In this document: one piece after another, positions 1-14,989 of the stretch | How the letters are laid out: each line of letters begins with the position of its first letter | How positions within the stretch are numbered: the stretch's first letter is position 1 | Assembly (NCBI GenBank): GCA_905160935.1 | Contig: CAJHZI010000884.1 | Coordinates: forward strand, 801,001-865,000 | Length of the DNA stretch: 64,000 nucleotides | Reading direction: 5' to 3' | From: Enchytraeus crypticus | Taxonomy: Eukaryota; Annelida; Clitellata; Enchytraeida; Enchytraeidae | Position numbers and translations under genes: made by a program | Notes under the pieces: generated by a model | The model's database searches: none | What the model saw: only the letters and a program-made list of their open reading frames with translations | Told to the model about the DNA's origin: nothing

Positions 1-64
1 ACAATGCCCTCTCCTCTTATTTATTTATTTATTTTCTTATCTTTTCTCTTCCACATTCAGCTCA

Positions 65-402
65 GTGTACTGTCTCTTTCGCGATATCTCTGTTTGTGAT
101 GTTGTCTCTCTCTCCCTCCTCTTTATTATTTGTCTCTCTTCTCTGTTTTACTGTCTCTCTATCTCTCTCAGTCCCTCTCTCTCTCTCTCTGTCTCTCCCT
201 CTCTTTCTCTCTCTCTCTACTCTCTCTCTCTCTCTCTGTCTCTCTCTCTTTATCTCTCTCTCTCTACTCTCTCTCTCTCTGTCTCTCTTTCTCTCTCTCT
301 CTCTCTGCTCTCTCTATTGCTCCTCTCTCTCTTACTCTCTCTTATTCTCTCTCTCTCTCTATCTCTCTCTGATCTCTCTATTGCTTCTCTCTCTCTCTCT
401 CT

Positions 403-440
<38 letters not shown>

Positions 441-500
441 CTCTCTCTCCCTCTCGCTCTCTCTGCTCTCTCTCTCTCATCTCTCTATTGCTTTCCTCTT
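65..500. repeat. (CT)n / polypyrimidine microsatellite
   Basis: A stretch of about 430 bases is almost purely C and T on the + strand (CTCTCT with interspersed T, A and G). Open frames here read only as Ser/Leu repeats on all phases and are not genes. It lies 0.8 kb upstream of the NK1 start codon, so it belongs to the 5' flank. Bases 1-64 are AT-rich with nothing recognisable. Confidence 0.95.
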
Positions 501-1277
501 TCACCTCAGCCGTTCATCTTCAATCACGACTGTCTGTCAACCTGTCACGTGACATCTCTTGACCAATCACAGCTCGACAGTTGATCGGTGGCGGCGCCTG
601 GTGACAACGACTAGAAACAGAGAGTTCACAGTCACTACAAGTAGTGTGCTAGACCAGTGGTGTGTGTGGTGCTAGGTGTTGTCATAGACTCTGTCATGCA
701 TAGTCCTCAGTCACACGTGTGCTGCTTATAAATTTAAGTTTAACGTCCGTTACGTATCACAAGGGATACTGCAAGAGACGTTTGACTGGTGTTCGAACCA
801 CCATAACCTCCTGTTACCTCCTACTTATCGAACATGTTTGCTAACGTCTCTGTCATTCCATCAGTACAATTAATAGCTGTAGTGGCATGCAGTAATAACG
901 CCTTGCCAGTATTGAGTGCTGTCGAACTCCAACAGTGTAAACGTAAAATATCTTTAGATGTTACAAAAGAAAAGATAAAGGCAATTTAAAAATTGGTTTG
1001 ATAGGTATTTAGAGTCTTTATACATTGCATTAAGTTTAGAGGGAAGTATTTCACACGTATTCCGTATTAATTCACAGAAAAGTTTGTAATATAAAGCTAT
1101 AAATTCATTGCAGGTCTCGCCATGAAATTAGCATCTGCCTGGAAATTAATTAGTTAATTAATTGATATATAATACCCTATCTCACGGATATCGAGCTATA
1201 GTTTAGTTGCATGCGATCGCCAGATACTATATGTAGCTGTGCGGTTTCTTTAAAAGTTATATATAAAAACTGATGAA
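501..1277 (+). promoter_or_regulatory. Probable 5' flank and 5' UTR of the NK1 homeobox gene
   Basis: Non-repetitive sequence between the CT tract and the start codon. It shows a palindromic E-box CACGTG (546-551), a CCAAT motif (563-567) and a TATA-like TATAAAT (727-733), in the order expected of a core promoter. The transcription start would then be near 755-760. This is inferred from motifs only. The remainder to 1277 is AT-rich with no long frame and would be 5' UTR, with or without an intron. Confidence 0.35.
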
Positions 1278-4712
<3,435 letters not shown>

Positions 4713-4885
4713 GAGATACGATATGAGCGCCCCATTGTCTCTTTCAAATAATAATAATAATAATAATAAACGTTTAACGTTCGTTTTCTTATCCAAGGAT
4801 GATGTCAGGGACGTCCCAACAGCACACATTACTGCAGATCAATTTCGCTCAGACCAATCTGCAAAAGAAATGTGCTGAGTATAAA
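4713..4885 (+). other. NK1 3' UTR containing a reversed retroelement tail (tail-E)
   Basis: Only about 35 bp after the stop codon lies (AAT)n followed by AACGTTTAACGTTCGTTTTC and ATCCAAGGATGATGTCAGGGA. This is the reverse of a tail found at least nine times in the window. It extends to about 4880, where AAATGTGCTGA matches the copy at 34022-34145. The (AAT)n supplies an AATAAA hexamer at 4765-4770, which could be the polyadenylation signal. Other AATAAA hexamers lie near 5020 and 5480. Confidence 0.7.
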
Positions 4886-5555
4886 TGTGAAATAGGCTTC
4901 TAAATCTCAGATGCGTTGAACAGCTGTGGTCTAAGTTTTGCAACAACAATAATTTTACAGAGTCACTGTCGTTGATTGCGACATAGAATATCATGGAAGC
5001 AAAGCCAAGCTGACAAGTAAATAAATTTTCACAAATTTCTCAAATCCGCTGCACACGGTAAACCAGTATAATTATCAGTTCCCTGACTTGAAGAAACCCC
5101 TATGCTTAATACAACAGTATCGACAAGACCACCAGAAGATCCTAATTTCGATACGTAGTCTTGACAATATCTGGATGCAGCCTTTAGCAAGCTCTCTTAC
5201 TATCCATTCCTAACCACAGCCTTCAGTCCATACTAGCTTGAATAAGGTGGGATGGCAGGAATTACCAGAAGAATGCAGAGGAAGAAATATCGCATAAATT
5301 ATAATTGGCTAAAATGGATTAATGAACTTATAATTACTGCCATTAATAAGGATTAATTTTTATCGAACATTTAGCCGTCCGTAGCTTAACTATGTATAAC
5401 GCCTCAATCAGCCTATGCTTCAACAGATGTTGTCTTATAACAGCCTCTGCTTATAAACATGTATATCTGTGAATTGTAAATAAACTTATGAAAATACAGA
5501 TATACGATTTCTCTGTCAAGTCAATGATCGTTGTAATTGATCAGAAAATCTGATA
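4886..5555. other. Intergenic, nothing recognised
   Basis: Unique AT-rich sequence with no long frame, no homology I recognise and no repeat family member. Confidence 0.5.
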
Positions 5556-5577
5556 TAATCATCATCATCATCATCAT

Positions 5578-5646
<69 letters not shown>

Positions 5647-5650
5647 TATC
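5556..5650. repeat. (ATC)n trinucleotide microsatellite
   Basis: ATCATCATC runs with few interruptions, about 30 units. Confidence 0.97.
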
Positions 5651-6059
5651 GTCACCACCACCATCAGCTAAAATGTTCATAAATTTGTTCTATTAATGTC
5701 AATTGGATAATTTATGTAATTACAAAGTGGTAAATTCTACAGTACATTACACTTTTACCTTGAGAAACTATAGTTTTAGGTGGTTTTTCATTGTCTTCTT
5801 TTAGCCAATGATTTCTTACGGCTTATATTTTCACTGATAGAAATCGAAAGCTTCGTTAAAATGTTCCTTCAGGATCAAACTTAGTCGCCTCTTACTTCAG
5901 CTCACGTTATTTCAATCATTTGCTATGATACAGTAATTGATACACTTTTAAGTAAAATCTTCCGAAACTTGAATTATCTGTTGTTAAGCTCATAAGCTCA
6001 GTCCCTGTGTTGTGCTCGGGTGTTGTTGGACCACTGCAGAATTGGGCAACCGCAAACAA

Positions 6060-6372
6060 TCTGCCGCATGTACGTAAGAGGCGACTAATGGCAGGAGCTG
6101 AGGATGGCAAGAGGGGACCCACCTCACCATGAAATATTTTCCCCCAGGATTAAATGGTAATTAATCCACCAAACTGAGGAAGGCAACGGGAAACCACCTC
6201 AGAAGCCATATTTTCCCAAGCTATAGACTACATAAGGTATGAATAAGGCATAGACTTTGTGAAAGAATTAACTTGTTGAGTGCTCTTATGGAGCGAGAAA
6301 ACAGACTTTGAGTGTAAATATGTACCTTGAACCTGCCAATTGGCAGTGCACTGAAGAAGAAGAAGAAGAAGC
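6060..6372 (+). mobile_element. Family D dispersed repeat, with (GAA)n end
   Basis: Begins around GTACGTAAGAGGCGACTAAT. From 6170 the recurrent block is GAGGAAGGCAACGGGAAACC, ACCTCAGAAGCCATATTTTC, CATAAGGTATGAATAAGG and GTACCTTGAACCTGCCAATT, then GGCAGTGCACTGAAGAAGAA. Similar copies lie at 11590, 19505, 19947, 38140, 53295, 54055 and 56155. The closing GGCAGTGCACT is shared with LINE-1 ends, so the two may be related retroelement 3' ends. No intact frame. Confidence 0.7.
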
Positions 6373-6539
6373 TCATAAGATCTGGAGCATTGAACCAATG
6401 GGCTCCAATGGTACCTCTAAACAAATGGGCTCCAGGGTTAAGTTACTCGTAATGCTAAGTTGTTTCACTTTGATGGGAGCTGAAGATCATAGAATACCGA
6501 AGAAAATTTAGCTAATTGCTTCCGTATAAGTCATTGGTG

Positions 6540-7580
6540 GAACTGACAGATGCTTCAACCCTTTTATTTGTTTATTTTGTCATAATAAACTGTAAATAAA
6601 GCATACTTAATTAGAAACTAAACAAATAATGATGAGAGGTTACTACAAGAGAGCCTAAGCCCTGTGAGGTAATAGTCAGTAGCAATTACAAAGAATAACA
6701 TATAAGTTTATTAATTGTCTTCTATGCTACAGAATACTTTAGAACCCATAGTAACCATATACATTAATTACTACCAATAAAGTAAAGTAAATATCTGAAA
6801 CATAGTTAAATCAATTTGAAGCAAAAGATAGTCTACTTACACCTTAGTCTTAAGATAACAAAAATCAATTTAACTAAATCAATATTGAGCTGATATCAAA
6901 CTAAACAAAGTTGACTTAAAGTTTAAAAAATAAATCGAGTTACGTATAGTATCGGGTAATTTACTCAGATCATAAGACTATGTGCTTAATTTATAAAAAG
7001 AAAATATGAATTCATTAAAACAATGATTTTGAGATTACTAGAGATCATAAACTGTTCGTTCTTAAATTCCTGTTGGGATCATAAAGATTGAGAACAGAAG
7101 TAAATTTCTAACGGTGGTAGCCTTTCAAAGGTCGAAGGTCAACGCTCAGGTCAACGCTCAGGTCAACGTCGGTTTCATGTATAGAAATCTGACCGAGTGA
7201 CTGGGAAACCCTGGATTTGTATCCTGAACCACCTACTAATACTCAAAAATTAAGTACATCAGGCTATCGGTTCAGCGAAATCTGTGATAAATGAATTAGT
7301 CCGCATTGTAAAGACCTACGTCATTAGGTAGTGCTTTACTTCATTCTACTGAATGATGTACATGCAACGTTTAGAATAAGTCTCGGAAGTTGTAACTTTG
7401 ATATGTAGAAGATCTAAATTACGTTTTTACTTGGCATTAATTTCATTCTTAAACGATAGCCAAGTCGACTTATCTTAAATAAACAGAGAATTTTGCGCAT
7501 TGGTTTTCCACAAGTTAGTCAATCATTACGGAAACCCTACTAAACTTTGTAAACTTTTTAAAACTTTTTTTACTACTACT
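6540..7580. other. Intergenic, AT-rich, no gene seen
   Basis: No usable frame. A 12-bp unit (GGTCAACGCTCA) is repeated about three times at 7135-7170. Confidence 0.5.
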
Positions 7581-7584
7581 AATA

Positions 7585-7745
7585 TACTAAACTTTTTTTT
7601 GGACTGAATTTCTGTATTTTGAAATTTGCACCGTTTTTGGACCTTCTCTTTTTGCTCGCCGGCTTGATTTTGTCTCAATAGTGCTCGATGTTGTCATTGA
7701 TGATTGTAACACTCTAATTGTTGTTATTATTATTATTATTACTGA
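7585..7745 (+). mobile_element. LINE-2 3' tail (CR1/L2-like), (ATT)n end
   Basis: Matches the segment that follows the reverse-transcriptase C-terminal frame at 36781-37164: GGACTGAATTTCTGTATTTT, GCACCGTTTTTGGACCTTC, TTGATTTTGTCTCAATAGTG, then GTTGTTATTATTATTATT. A 5'-truncated copy. Confidence 0.75.
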
Positions 7746-7869
7746 GCTTTTTAACAACCAGCGATACAGAAACTCTGATAAAATTTAGAAGTGATATAAA
7801 AAATATCAGCCTGTCACGTTTCTCCTGAGTATTGAAAGACTTAGGCATAGCATACGGAGTGATGTAAGA

Positions 7870-7995
<126 letters not shown>

Positions 7996-8287
7996 ATAGA
8001 AAAATAAAGATATAGAGTTAAATGGAAAGGGTTAGGAAGAAGAGAGAACCCGAGAGACAGAAGGCAGGGGATTAGATGGTTTAACATAAACGATGTATTG
8101 ACCTGTTTATCGCATCTAGTTGGCCACCCCTGTCTACTTCTAGTGACAAATGTAACCCACTCTAATCCTCTACTGTTTAATCGCTTGGCTCAACGCATAT
8201 CTCACTGCAGTCCTGACCCAATGGTTCTCAGTACAAATCCTTCATTATCCTGGCTGATACTTGTTTCTAGAAACCTAGTTGAGCTGG

Positions 8288-8546
8288 GTGTATATGATAC
8301 ATCAGGTGTATATGATACATCAGGGTGTATATGGTGCATCAGGATGCATATGATACATCAGGTGTATATGATACATCAAGGTGTATATGATACATCAGGG
8401 TGTATATGATGCATCAGGGTGTATATGATACATCAGGGTGTATATGATACATCAGTGTGTATATGATACATCAGGTGTATATGATACATCAGGTGTATAC
8501 GATACATCAGGTGTATATGCAACATCAGGGTGCATATGATGCATCG
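8288..8546. repeat. 18-20-bp minisatellite (GTGTATATGATACATCAG)
   Basis: About 13 imperfect copies with single-base length changes. Some units read GATGCATCAG or GATGCATATG. Not coding: length variation breaks the frame. Confidence 0.93.
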
Positions 8547-8778
8547 AGCTATAAGTTACTGAGCTATTGGTGATTGAGATTTAGTATAGAGATGGTGTTT
8601 TGGAGTTGTTGACTTTCACTAGTTGATAACATAGAAGTCATCCGCAGACAGATTTCATCTGCAGTTGTCAGTCACTTTGAAGTTACCTTAACTTTCATTA
8701 TTTCTTACATTATTTGGCTATTTAGAATAATTGGAGTTTCTTTATAAATTATAAAATAATTTTGGAACTAGCTTGGCT

Positions 8779-8928
8779 TGTACACGCCCCGCACTAACCA
8801 CAAGCCCTTGTACAGGCCCCGCACTAACCATAAGCTCTTGTACACGCCCCGCACTAACCACAAGCTCTTGTACACGCCCCGCACTAACAAAAAGCCCTTG
8901 GGCACGCCCCAGACTGACGGAATGATCG
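8779..8928. repeat. 30-bp minisatellite
   Basis: Five units of TTGTACACGCCCCGCACTAA + CCACAAGCCC with point changes. It is GC-rich for this region. The 30-bp period leaves a 10-residue repeat frame (YTPRTNHKLL), which I treat as coincidence. Confidence 0.92.
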
Positions 8929-9470
8929 TGGCCCTACTAGTGGCCTCGTGTAGATCCGGGACTCGGGATCTACGGGACTTTATCTAATCCTTTAATGGAC
9001 GTCCGGCTGACTTAAAGTGTCGTTAAGAAAAGTCCTAAAAATATCGTCGACTTGATATAGAGAGCCCGGCGCATTGGTAACGACCGTTCAAGCGTCTAGA
9101 CAATTAGCGACTGGCACGAGCAGGGAGGGTATATCAGCCAGGGTATCGACCTGCCGTCATGTTTGAAGTCTCGCTTCGGTTAGCTAAGTGTCGATTATAA
9201 AGATACACAACCGACTGAAAGATAGCGTCATTTCAATGCTTGCAAACATCTCTTCTCTTTGTCAGGTTTCTGTTTGGCAACTGTTGCTCTGGTTTAGCGA
9301 CTGAAATTGATAGATATTGTCATGGATGACGGTATCGCTCTAATGGAAGCGTTGAGCATATTATTAATCCTTTTGACAAGGCTAGCTTGTTAAGTGAGTT
9401 TGATAGCAGCATATCAAAACAGTTGAAAGCATTCAGAAGCTTGAAAACCTGGAGGCCAGGCAAACAACTT
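8929..9470. other. Higher-complexity intergenic island
   Basis: Unique sequence with balanced base composition around 8985-9330 (GTCCGGCTGACTTAAAGTGT; CCGGCGCATTGGTAACGACC). There is no frame or repeat match. It could be a conserved non-coding element, a guess from composition alone. Confidence 0.3.
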
Positions 9471-10197
9471 TAGTTATTAAAATAATTAGAAATAATTATT
9501 TCACAATAATTACTATAAATAATTAAATAATTAATTTAGAGACTTCAATTTGAACTTTAAACGTAAAGTAAGGAATCAATATAGGTATATAGCCTCTACG
9601 ACTTGAACCCTCAAATCTTAGATCACGAAGTTGCAGCTTCAATGCTTTTAAAGTTAAATTTAATATAAAAAAGCTTAAAATGTAGAGTTTGCATAGCTGA
9701 TAAATGATTTATTTAGATTTTCTGTTTTTATTACTCAGCTGTTATCATTATTTGTTGTCATTTGTTGTTGCTATTCGCTCGGTTATTTACTAATATGGGC
9801 TGATGAACGGGGTCAATTTTTTCACTTACAACCCGGCCTTTAAGAAAATAGTATCTTTGAAATACTGAATCAAACTCTTGCTCCTCACGAATTTGTATTA
9901 GAAAGCCATTCAATCAGCAGTTGTTACCAAATTATGTTCTAATCTGAAAAATATGGGCCTACTGGCGTTGGCGAGCCACTAAATGGCGGGAAATTTTTCC
10001 AAATATTTTGCTGCTGTTAAAAGAGTAAGAAGTGAACCTGAGAGCTTTCGTCAGATCAATTTAAACTTTCTTTTGTGTTCAAAATCAATTGATTGTCTAC
10101 GGCTAAAGATAAACTTACATGAAGAATTAGAAAATGCTTAACTAATTCTGTTCATTTAAATTTCTGTAAATAAATACTAGAGAAGTATTAATTTATT

Positions 10198-10530
10198 CAT
10201 AATGTTAAACCAATGTTCAATAACGTTCAACAATGTTCAACAATGTTCATTAACGTTCAACAATGTTCATTAACGTTCAATGATGTTCAATGATGTTCAA
10301 CAATGTTCAATGATGTTCAAAAATGTTCAATAATGTTCAATAATTTTCAACAATGTTCAATAACGTTCAATGATGTTCAACAATGTTAAAAAATGTTCAA
10401 TAATGTTCAATAATTTTCAACAATGTTCAATAACGTTCAATGATGTTCAACAATGTTAAAAAATGTTCAACAATGTTCAGTAACGTTTAATAATGTTCAA
10501 AAATGTTCAATAATGTTCATAGTATTTTAG
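10198..10530. repeat. 10-bp minisatellite (CAATGTTCAA / TAACGTTCAA)
   Basis: Around 32 copies of a decamer ending TTCAA, with variants AATGATGTTC and AAAATGTTCA. The period is exactly 10 through most of the array. Confidence 0.95.
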
Positions 10531-11355
10531 CAATTCGGAAACACACGTACACAAGCTCCTGAAGTAGTTGGTCAGGTTAATATAGCTTTAGACTACGTTC
10601 TATTCGTCTCTCGTGTAGGAATTAGCGTTGAGGCCTGAAGGACATTATGTACGGTAATGGACGGGACGTTTAAGCTTGTTGCCAGTTCTGCCACATGTGC
10701 CACAATCCACTGAACGGCTAATGATAAAATACTTCTATGAAAGCTGCCCCTGCTTCCACCGAGAAGAGGGGGGACGAGTAGGTGGAGTTTTATAGACTGT
10801 GGTTTGACTAAATGAAGGCAGGGGCTTATCCCTCGTTTGGCCTGATGCTTACCCCCCCCCCCTCTCCCAGTGTGCTGGAAATTTGACAATTCAAAATGGG
10901 TCCATAGAAGATTATGTTGAAATATTATTGTTCAGAATTCAGGCAGTGTGTCAGGTATATAAAAAATAATGACCATTAACTCTAATATAATTTCCTTTAG
11001 TCTTTGCAAACCTCTTATAATCTCAACTAATCCGCTCCTCACATGTGCATGAGTAATATTAATATTTGAGAACTTAACCTTTTGCGCAGTTTTGAAAGAA
11101 TGTTTCTCTCCATTATCAAATGGATTGCTAACTCCATGATGTGCTTTGCTTTTAAGGTCATAACGATTCGAAATTGTTACTAGGGCAACGCTTGGTTTAT
11201 TGAAGTTTTTAATAGACTTTTTGACTATCATAAAGATTGTCTGAATTTAAGAAGTAAGTCTTGAATATCAGCAGTTTTAGTAATTGTAGCAGTATTAGCA
11301 GTATTAGTAGTTATTGCAGTATTGCCTGAAATTGTAAGCTACCTTTGTGCTATAG
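10531..11355. other. Intergenic unique sequence
   Basis: No gene recognised. There is a run of about ten C at 10853-10862. Minus-strand frames of about 100 codons (10593-10889, 10932-11231) show no known motif or domain. Confidence 0.4.
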
Positions 11356-11359
11356 TAGG

Positions 11360-11497
11360 CTGGAGCCAGTGGCGATGTCGGTAAGATATTCGACCGAGGA
11401 TCAGTATGTGCAGGGTACAAATCCTGGGCTCGACCATCATTGATATCGCTTTCGAGTGAGGAAACTGACGCCAACATTGGCGTTTTTAGCTTTAGCT
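11360..11497 (+). repeat. SINE-A copy (tRNA-derived)
   Basis: GGCTGGAGCCAGTGGCGATG, then GTCGGTAAGATATTCGACCG. The B-box is altered to GGGTACAAATCC, followed by ATCGCTTTCGAGTGAGG, AAACTGACG and AGCTTTA. Confidence 0.87.
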
Positions 11498-11589
11498 TAA
11501 ACAGTAATACTTCTGAATTCCATATCATTCTTGGCATTTGATTTTCGACCATTAGTTGCTTCGATAATAGAGTTGTAGAATAATAATAT

Positions 11590-11805
11590 AATGAAGTATA
11601 ATCTTCTTCTTCAGTGCACTTCCAATTGGCAGGTTCAAGGTACATATTCATACTCAAAGTCTGCTTTCTTGCTCCATAAGAGCTCTCCTTAGATCAACAA
11701 GTTAATCCCTTAACAAAGGCTATGCCTTTTCCATGCCTTATTTAGCCTATAGCTTGGTAAAAGTATGGCTCCTGAGGTAGTTTCCCGTTGCCTTCCTCAG
11801 AAGTA
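11590..11805 (-). mobile_element. Family D dispersed repeat (reverse)
   Basis: Read on the minus strand it gives GAGGAAGGCAACGGGAAACT, ACCTCAGGAGCCATACTTTT, AACCTGCCAATTGGAAGTGC and a GAAGAAG end. Same family as 6170-6372. Confidence 0.75.
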
Positions 11806-11807
11806 TA

Positions 11808-11935
11808 GTAACGAGTGAATAGTGCAATGGAATAGTAATGTAATGAAGTATAGTAACGAATGAATAATGTAGTAGAATAACAATGTAATGAAGTTTAATA
11901 ATGAATGAATAATGCAGTAGAATAATACAACGTAG
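11808..11935. repeat. ~57-bp tandem repeat
   Basis: AGTATAGTAACGAGTGAATA / AGTATAGTAACGAATGAATA / AGTTTAATAATGAATGAATA, each followed by a TGCAGTAGAATAA-like segment. Two to three units. Confidence 0.75.
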
Positions 11936-11939
11936 TAGA

Positions 11940-12260
11940 GCCTCTACACCCTATAGCACTGCAGATTTGTTTCAGAATGGAGTGGAGTGGATTGAGGCAT
12001 TGTCGTTAGAGAGGAATCGGACGAGCTAATCGCAGTTTATGCTGTGATTTGATCGACAACAAATGACCGGGATTTACCGACAGAGCGAGCCACTTGTCGC
12101 CAATACGTCCTATTGTAATATGAATTTAGAGTCGGTTAGTGTTGACTCGCTAATGTCGGGTTATTACTGCTATAGGATTAACTCAAAACAAGAAACAGTA
12201 AATTAAGACGTTAATTAAGCCGGCCTCAGCTGAATTTACATATTCATTTACGCTTTAAAT
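11940..12260. promoter_or_regulatory. Candidate cis-regulatory island with homeodomain-type sites
   Basis: High-complexity unique sequence with several TAAT cores (GAGCTAATCGCAG, TCGCTAATGTCGG) and TTAATTAAG at 12213-12221. No repeat match and no frame. Assignment is by composition and motif density only. Confidence 0.25.
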
Positions 12261-12599
12261 CTCCTACTTCGGAATTAACAGAGAAAAGCAGATAGAAATG
12301 CAACAGGAACATGTTTAACCCCCGTTTCGTAGGTTTACAGTTGCATTATGGACATATGTATAGAAAAGCCTAGAGGTAAAAGATGATTCTGATAGCATTA
12401 TCACTAGTAGATAGGCAACATGGCCACCGATCAAGTGATATATATGTATTCAATTCTGCTATAGATTGCAATACACTTAAATTATAAAATATAAAATTCT
12501 GGCTTTTATTTTCTGACTGGGGCTGTTAAGAAACTCGGTGGATGTTCACTTTTTATGTTGTTTTTTATTTACATGTTTATTAAACTTTTACGCTTGTTT

Positions 12600-12668
12600 A
12601 TTCAGTAGAGATAGAGATAGAGAGTGTGAGAGAGAGAATGAGAGAGAGGGAGAGAGTGAGAAAGTGTG
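12600..12668. repeat. Degenerate (GA)n microsatellite
   Basis: Interrupted GA repeats (GAGAGAGAATGAGAGAGAGG). Confidence 0.9.
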
Positions 12669-12749
12669 TGTGAATGTGTGGTTCTTATGTTCTAGTAATT
12701 GCTTCAATAGAATTATTTCTTGTGAATATTAAATGTATCAATCATTCAA

Positions 12750-12800
12750 TAATAAATAAGAACTTAACGTCCCGTTTCTCGCCATAAAGGAATGACAGGG
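12750..12800 (-). mobile_element. Retroelement tail-E (reverse, diverged)
   Basis: AATAATAAATAAGAACTTAA + CGTCCCGTTTCTCGCC, matching the reverse of tail-E. Confidence 0.55.
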
Positions 12801-13114
12801 GCGTGACATATACATAAATTTGTTGACATAAATTTTACCGAAGAAAGTGTCAATAGAGTCTAGACTATACAGAACGATAGATCCCGTGCTTCGGGATAGT
12901 TAGAGTGTCTGACCTGATGATCAGTATGAGCAACGACAACAACCAAAAAGTATGAGCAACAACAACAACAACCAAAAAGAAAATTAACCTATTTAAAAAT
13001 TCTGTTACAAAATTTTTCAGAAATAATCTTTCACTGAAGTTGACCTAAAGATTATCGGCATGTTTAGTTCATTCTGCCGATATAATATCGATTGAATGTT
13101 CGAATGGACAGCAA

Positions 13115-13165
13115 CAACAACAACAGAATTAGAGTGCTACTGTCGTCCATGACAACACCTGCATG
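13115..13165 (-). mobile_element. LINE-2 tail remnant (reverse)
   Basis: ACAACAACAGAATTAGAGTG + CTACTGTCGTCCATGACAAC is the reverse of the end of the LINE-2 tail. A short fragment. Confidence 0.5.
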
Positions 13166-13429
13166 AAAAGTAGGAGGCATTCGGTTCTTATCTCGTCCTG
13201 ACCGTCTCTTACAGTATCCTTTGTGATAATGAAGAAGACGTTAAATTTAGCTTTACACCTCTATCACATTTACTTAACACGAATTTGAACTGGATCGATA
13301 CAGAATCCAGAAATCCAACTCTCTATCGATGAGAATCCTCTAATCCGTCTAAAGTCAATAACCAACAAGTAAACAAAATCTTAAATTCAACTGAAATCAC
13401 TTGGAATCATCTTCAGGGCATCATCCTTT

Positions 13430-13730
13430 GGGGTGTCACCCCGAATATTTACGATTTCGAAGGGACTAGGGTGGATTGCCCATGGGGAGCAGGGGACGGA
13501 GGTTAGGGGGGCGTCTCATCAGTGGTCCCGTCCGGAAAGCTTGGCGTTGGGCCCGTCCACCGGACCCCGATAAGAATCGATCAATTGGCAACAGATTCAT
13601 AATGCTGACCCGATTGTCACAGATATAAGTTTATAGATCCACTAAAGGTCCTCGTCAGGGGTTAATAAAGTTCCGGATCGGGACCCTATCGTAAGTCCCT
13701 ACTACGATCTCTCCATCATTGATCCGGCTT
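13430..13730. promoter_or_regulatory. Candidate cis-regulatory island (GC-richer unique sequence)
   Basis: Unique sequence with marked GC enrichment against its neighbours (CAGGGGACGGAGGTTAGGGG; GGCCCGTCCACCGGACCCC). No coding frame over 60 codons and no repeat match. Confidence 0.25.
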
Positions 13731-13964
13731 TCTTCCTCCTTCAATCCATCCATCAGTGTTCCGTAGTTCTGTAACAGTAACTCTAGTGAATGACTGTAAG
13801 TTTTAAAGCCGATTTTGTCTCTCGTGTATTCAGTCTGTGCTTTATTTCAATCACGATTTTCTTCACATAACTACAAATCCCACTTCTCTGAGATTCATTT
13901 TTTCTTCTAAAAGATTTTATTTTATATCTTAACAGGGAATAACCAGGATTTATTTCATATTTTA

Positions 13965-14030
13965 ATAACAATAATAAAGGTTTAACGTCCGTTTCCTCAT
14001 CCAAGGATGATGTCAGGGACATCATTTACT
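13965..14030 (-). mobile_element. Retroelement tail-E (reverse)
   Basis: AATAACAATAATAAAGGTTT, AACGTCCGTTTCCTCATCC, AAGGATGATGTCAGGGACAT. One of the best-preserved copies. Confidence 0.75.
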
Positions 14031-14694
14031 TTGAACATTTTTAGTTTTCTTGACTACTACAAGTTTTTCTTCTTTTTCTTTTCTTTTTCTTTCTTCTTTT
14101 CTATTTCATCCTTTTGGGTTTTTATTCTTATGATTGAGTTTTGAGTTTTTATTCTAATCCTTAGTCTTTTGAAACTGGAAAATATTTACTATATCTCTAT
14201 ATACTGTACATTAGTCATTGAGCCCTGCAGTTTTTTGTTAATATATTAATTAAGGTGAATGTTGCTGAAGTTAGGGGAAAATCATCACATAACTCAAAGC
14301 TTCTCGCTAACAAAATGCATTAATTATAATTTAGGTATCATCAAAGAATTGCTAATAAAATCTATTAGTTAATCCAGTGCTCTATTTTAAGAGGGCTGAT
14401 AAAATTGTGCAGGAATTTATGCATGAGACCCCACTAGATGGACTAGATGGACGATATGACGTGTTAATTTTAGAATAGCGATGCTCATTTTAGCAGCATA
14501 CTTAATTTCTTAAAACTTTGATGAGTCGTGCATGCAAGCTTCGACTCCTATGCATTTTGCATCACTAAGTATATCCATACCCTGTGATAGAAAAATAAAA
14601 TAAAATACAAAGTATGTACGAAGGATAGACAAAATAATAATATGTAGTAGTACATCGTAGTTGTTGTTTGGTAATAATAACACGTGGAAGTGGT

Positions 14695-14880
14695 TAGTTT
14701 TTGTTGTTTTGCAATGTTATAGCAGTAGTGAAAGAGCAGTAGAAGAAGCACCAGAAGAAGGCTAAAAAGAAGAAGAAGAAGTAGAAGAAGAAGTAGAAGT
14801 AGAGGAAGAAGAAAAAGAAGAAGTAGAAGAAGAACAAGAACAATAACAAGAAGAAGAAATAGAAGAAGAAGAAGAAAGCC
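14695..14880. repeat. (GAA)n-rich tract
   Basis: AGAAGAAGAAGAAGTAGAAG runs with GTA and CAA interruptions. The minus-strand frames are Leu/Phe artefacts. A TTTCTT-rich stretch lies at 14065-14105. Confidence 0.93.
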
Positions 14881-14989
14881 GGAGTGACGGAAGAGAACGG
14901 AAGTGGAGATATTATCATCGTAATTGCGGTGGTCGAGGCAGATGGAGAAGTCGATTGGCGTATCCAATTTGTTGTTAGAGACAAATATT

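Noticed and set aside
65-584. Three overlapping frames of 80-165 codons, almost pure Ser/Leu
   Set aside because: They are translations of a CT microsatellite, open in several phases at once.
14548-14984. Minus-strand Leu/Phe-rich membrane protein
   Set aside because: It is the reverse reading of a GAA-repeat tract.
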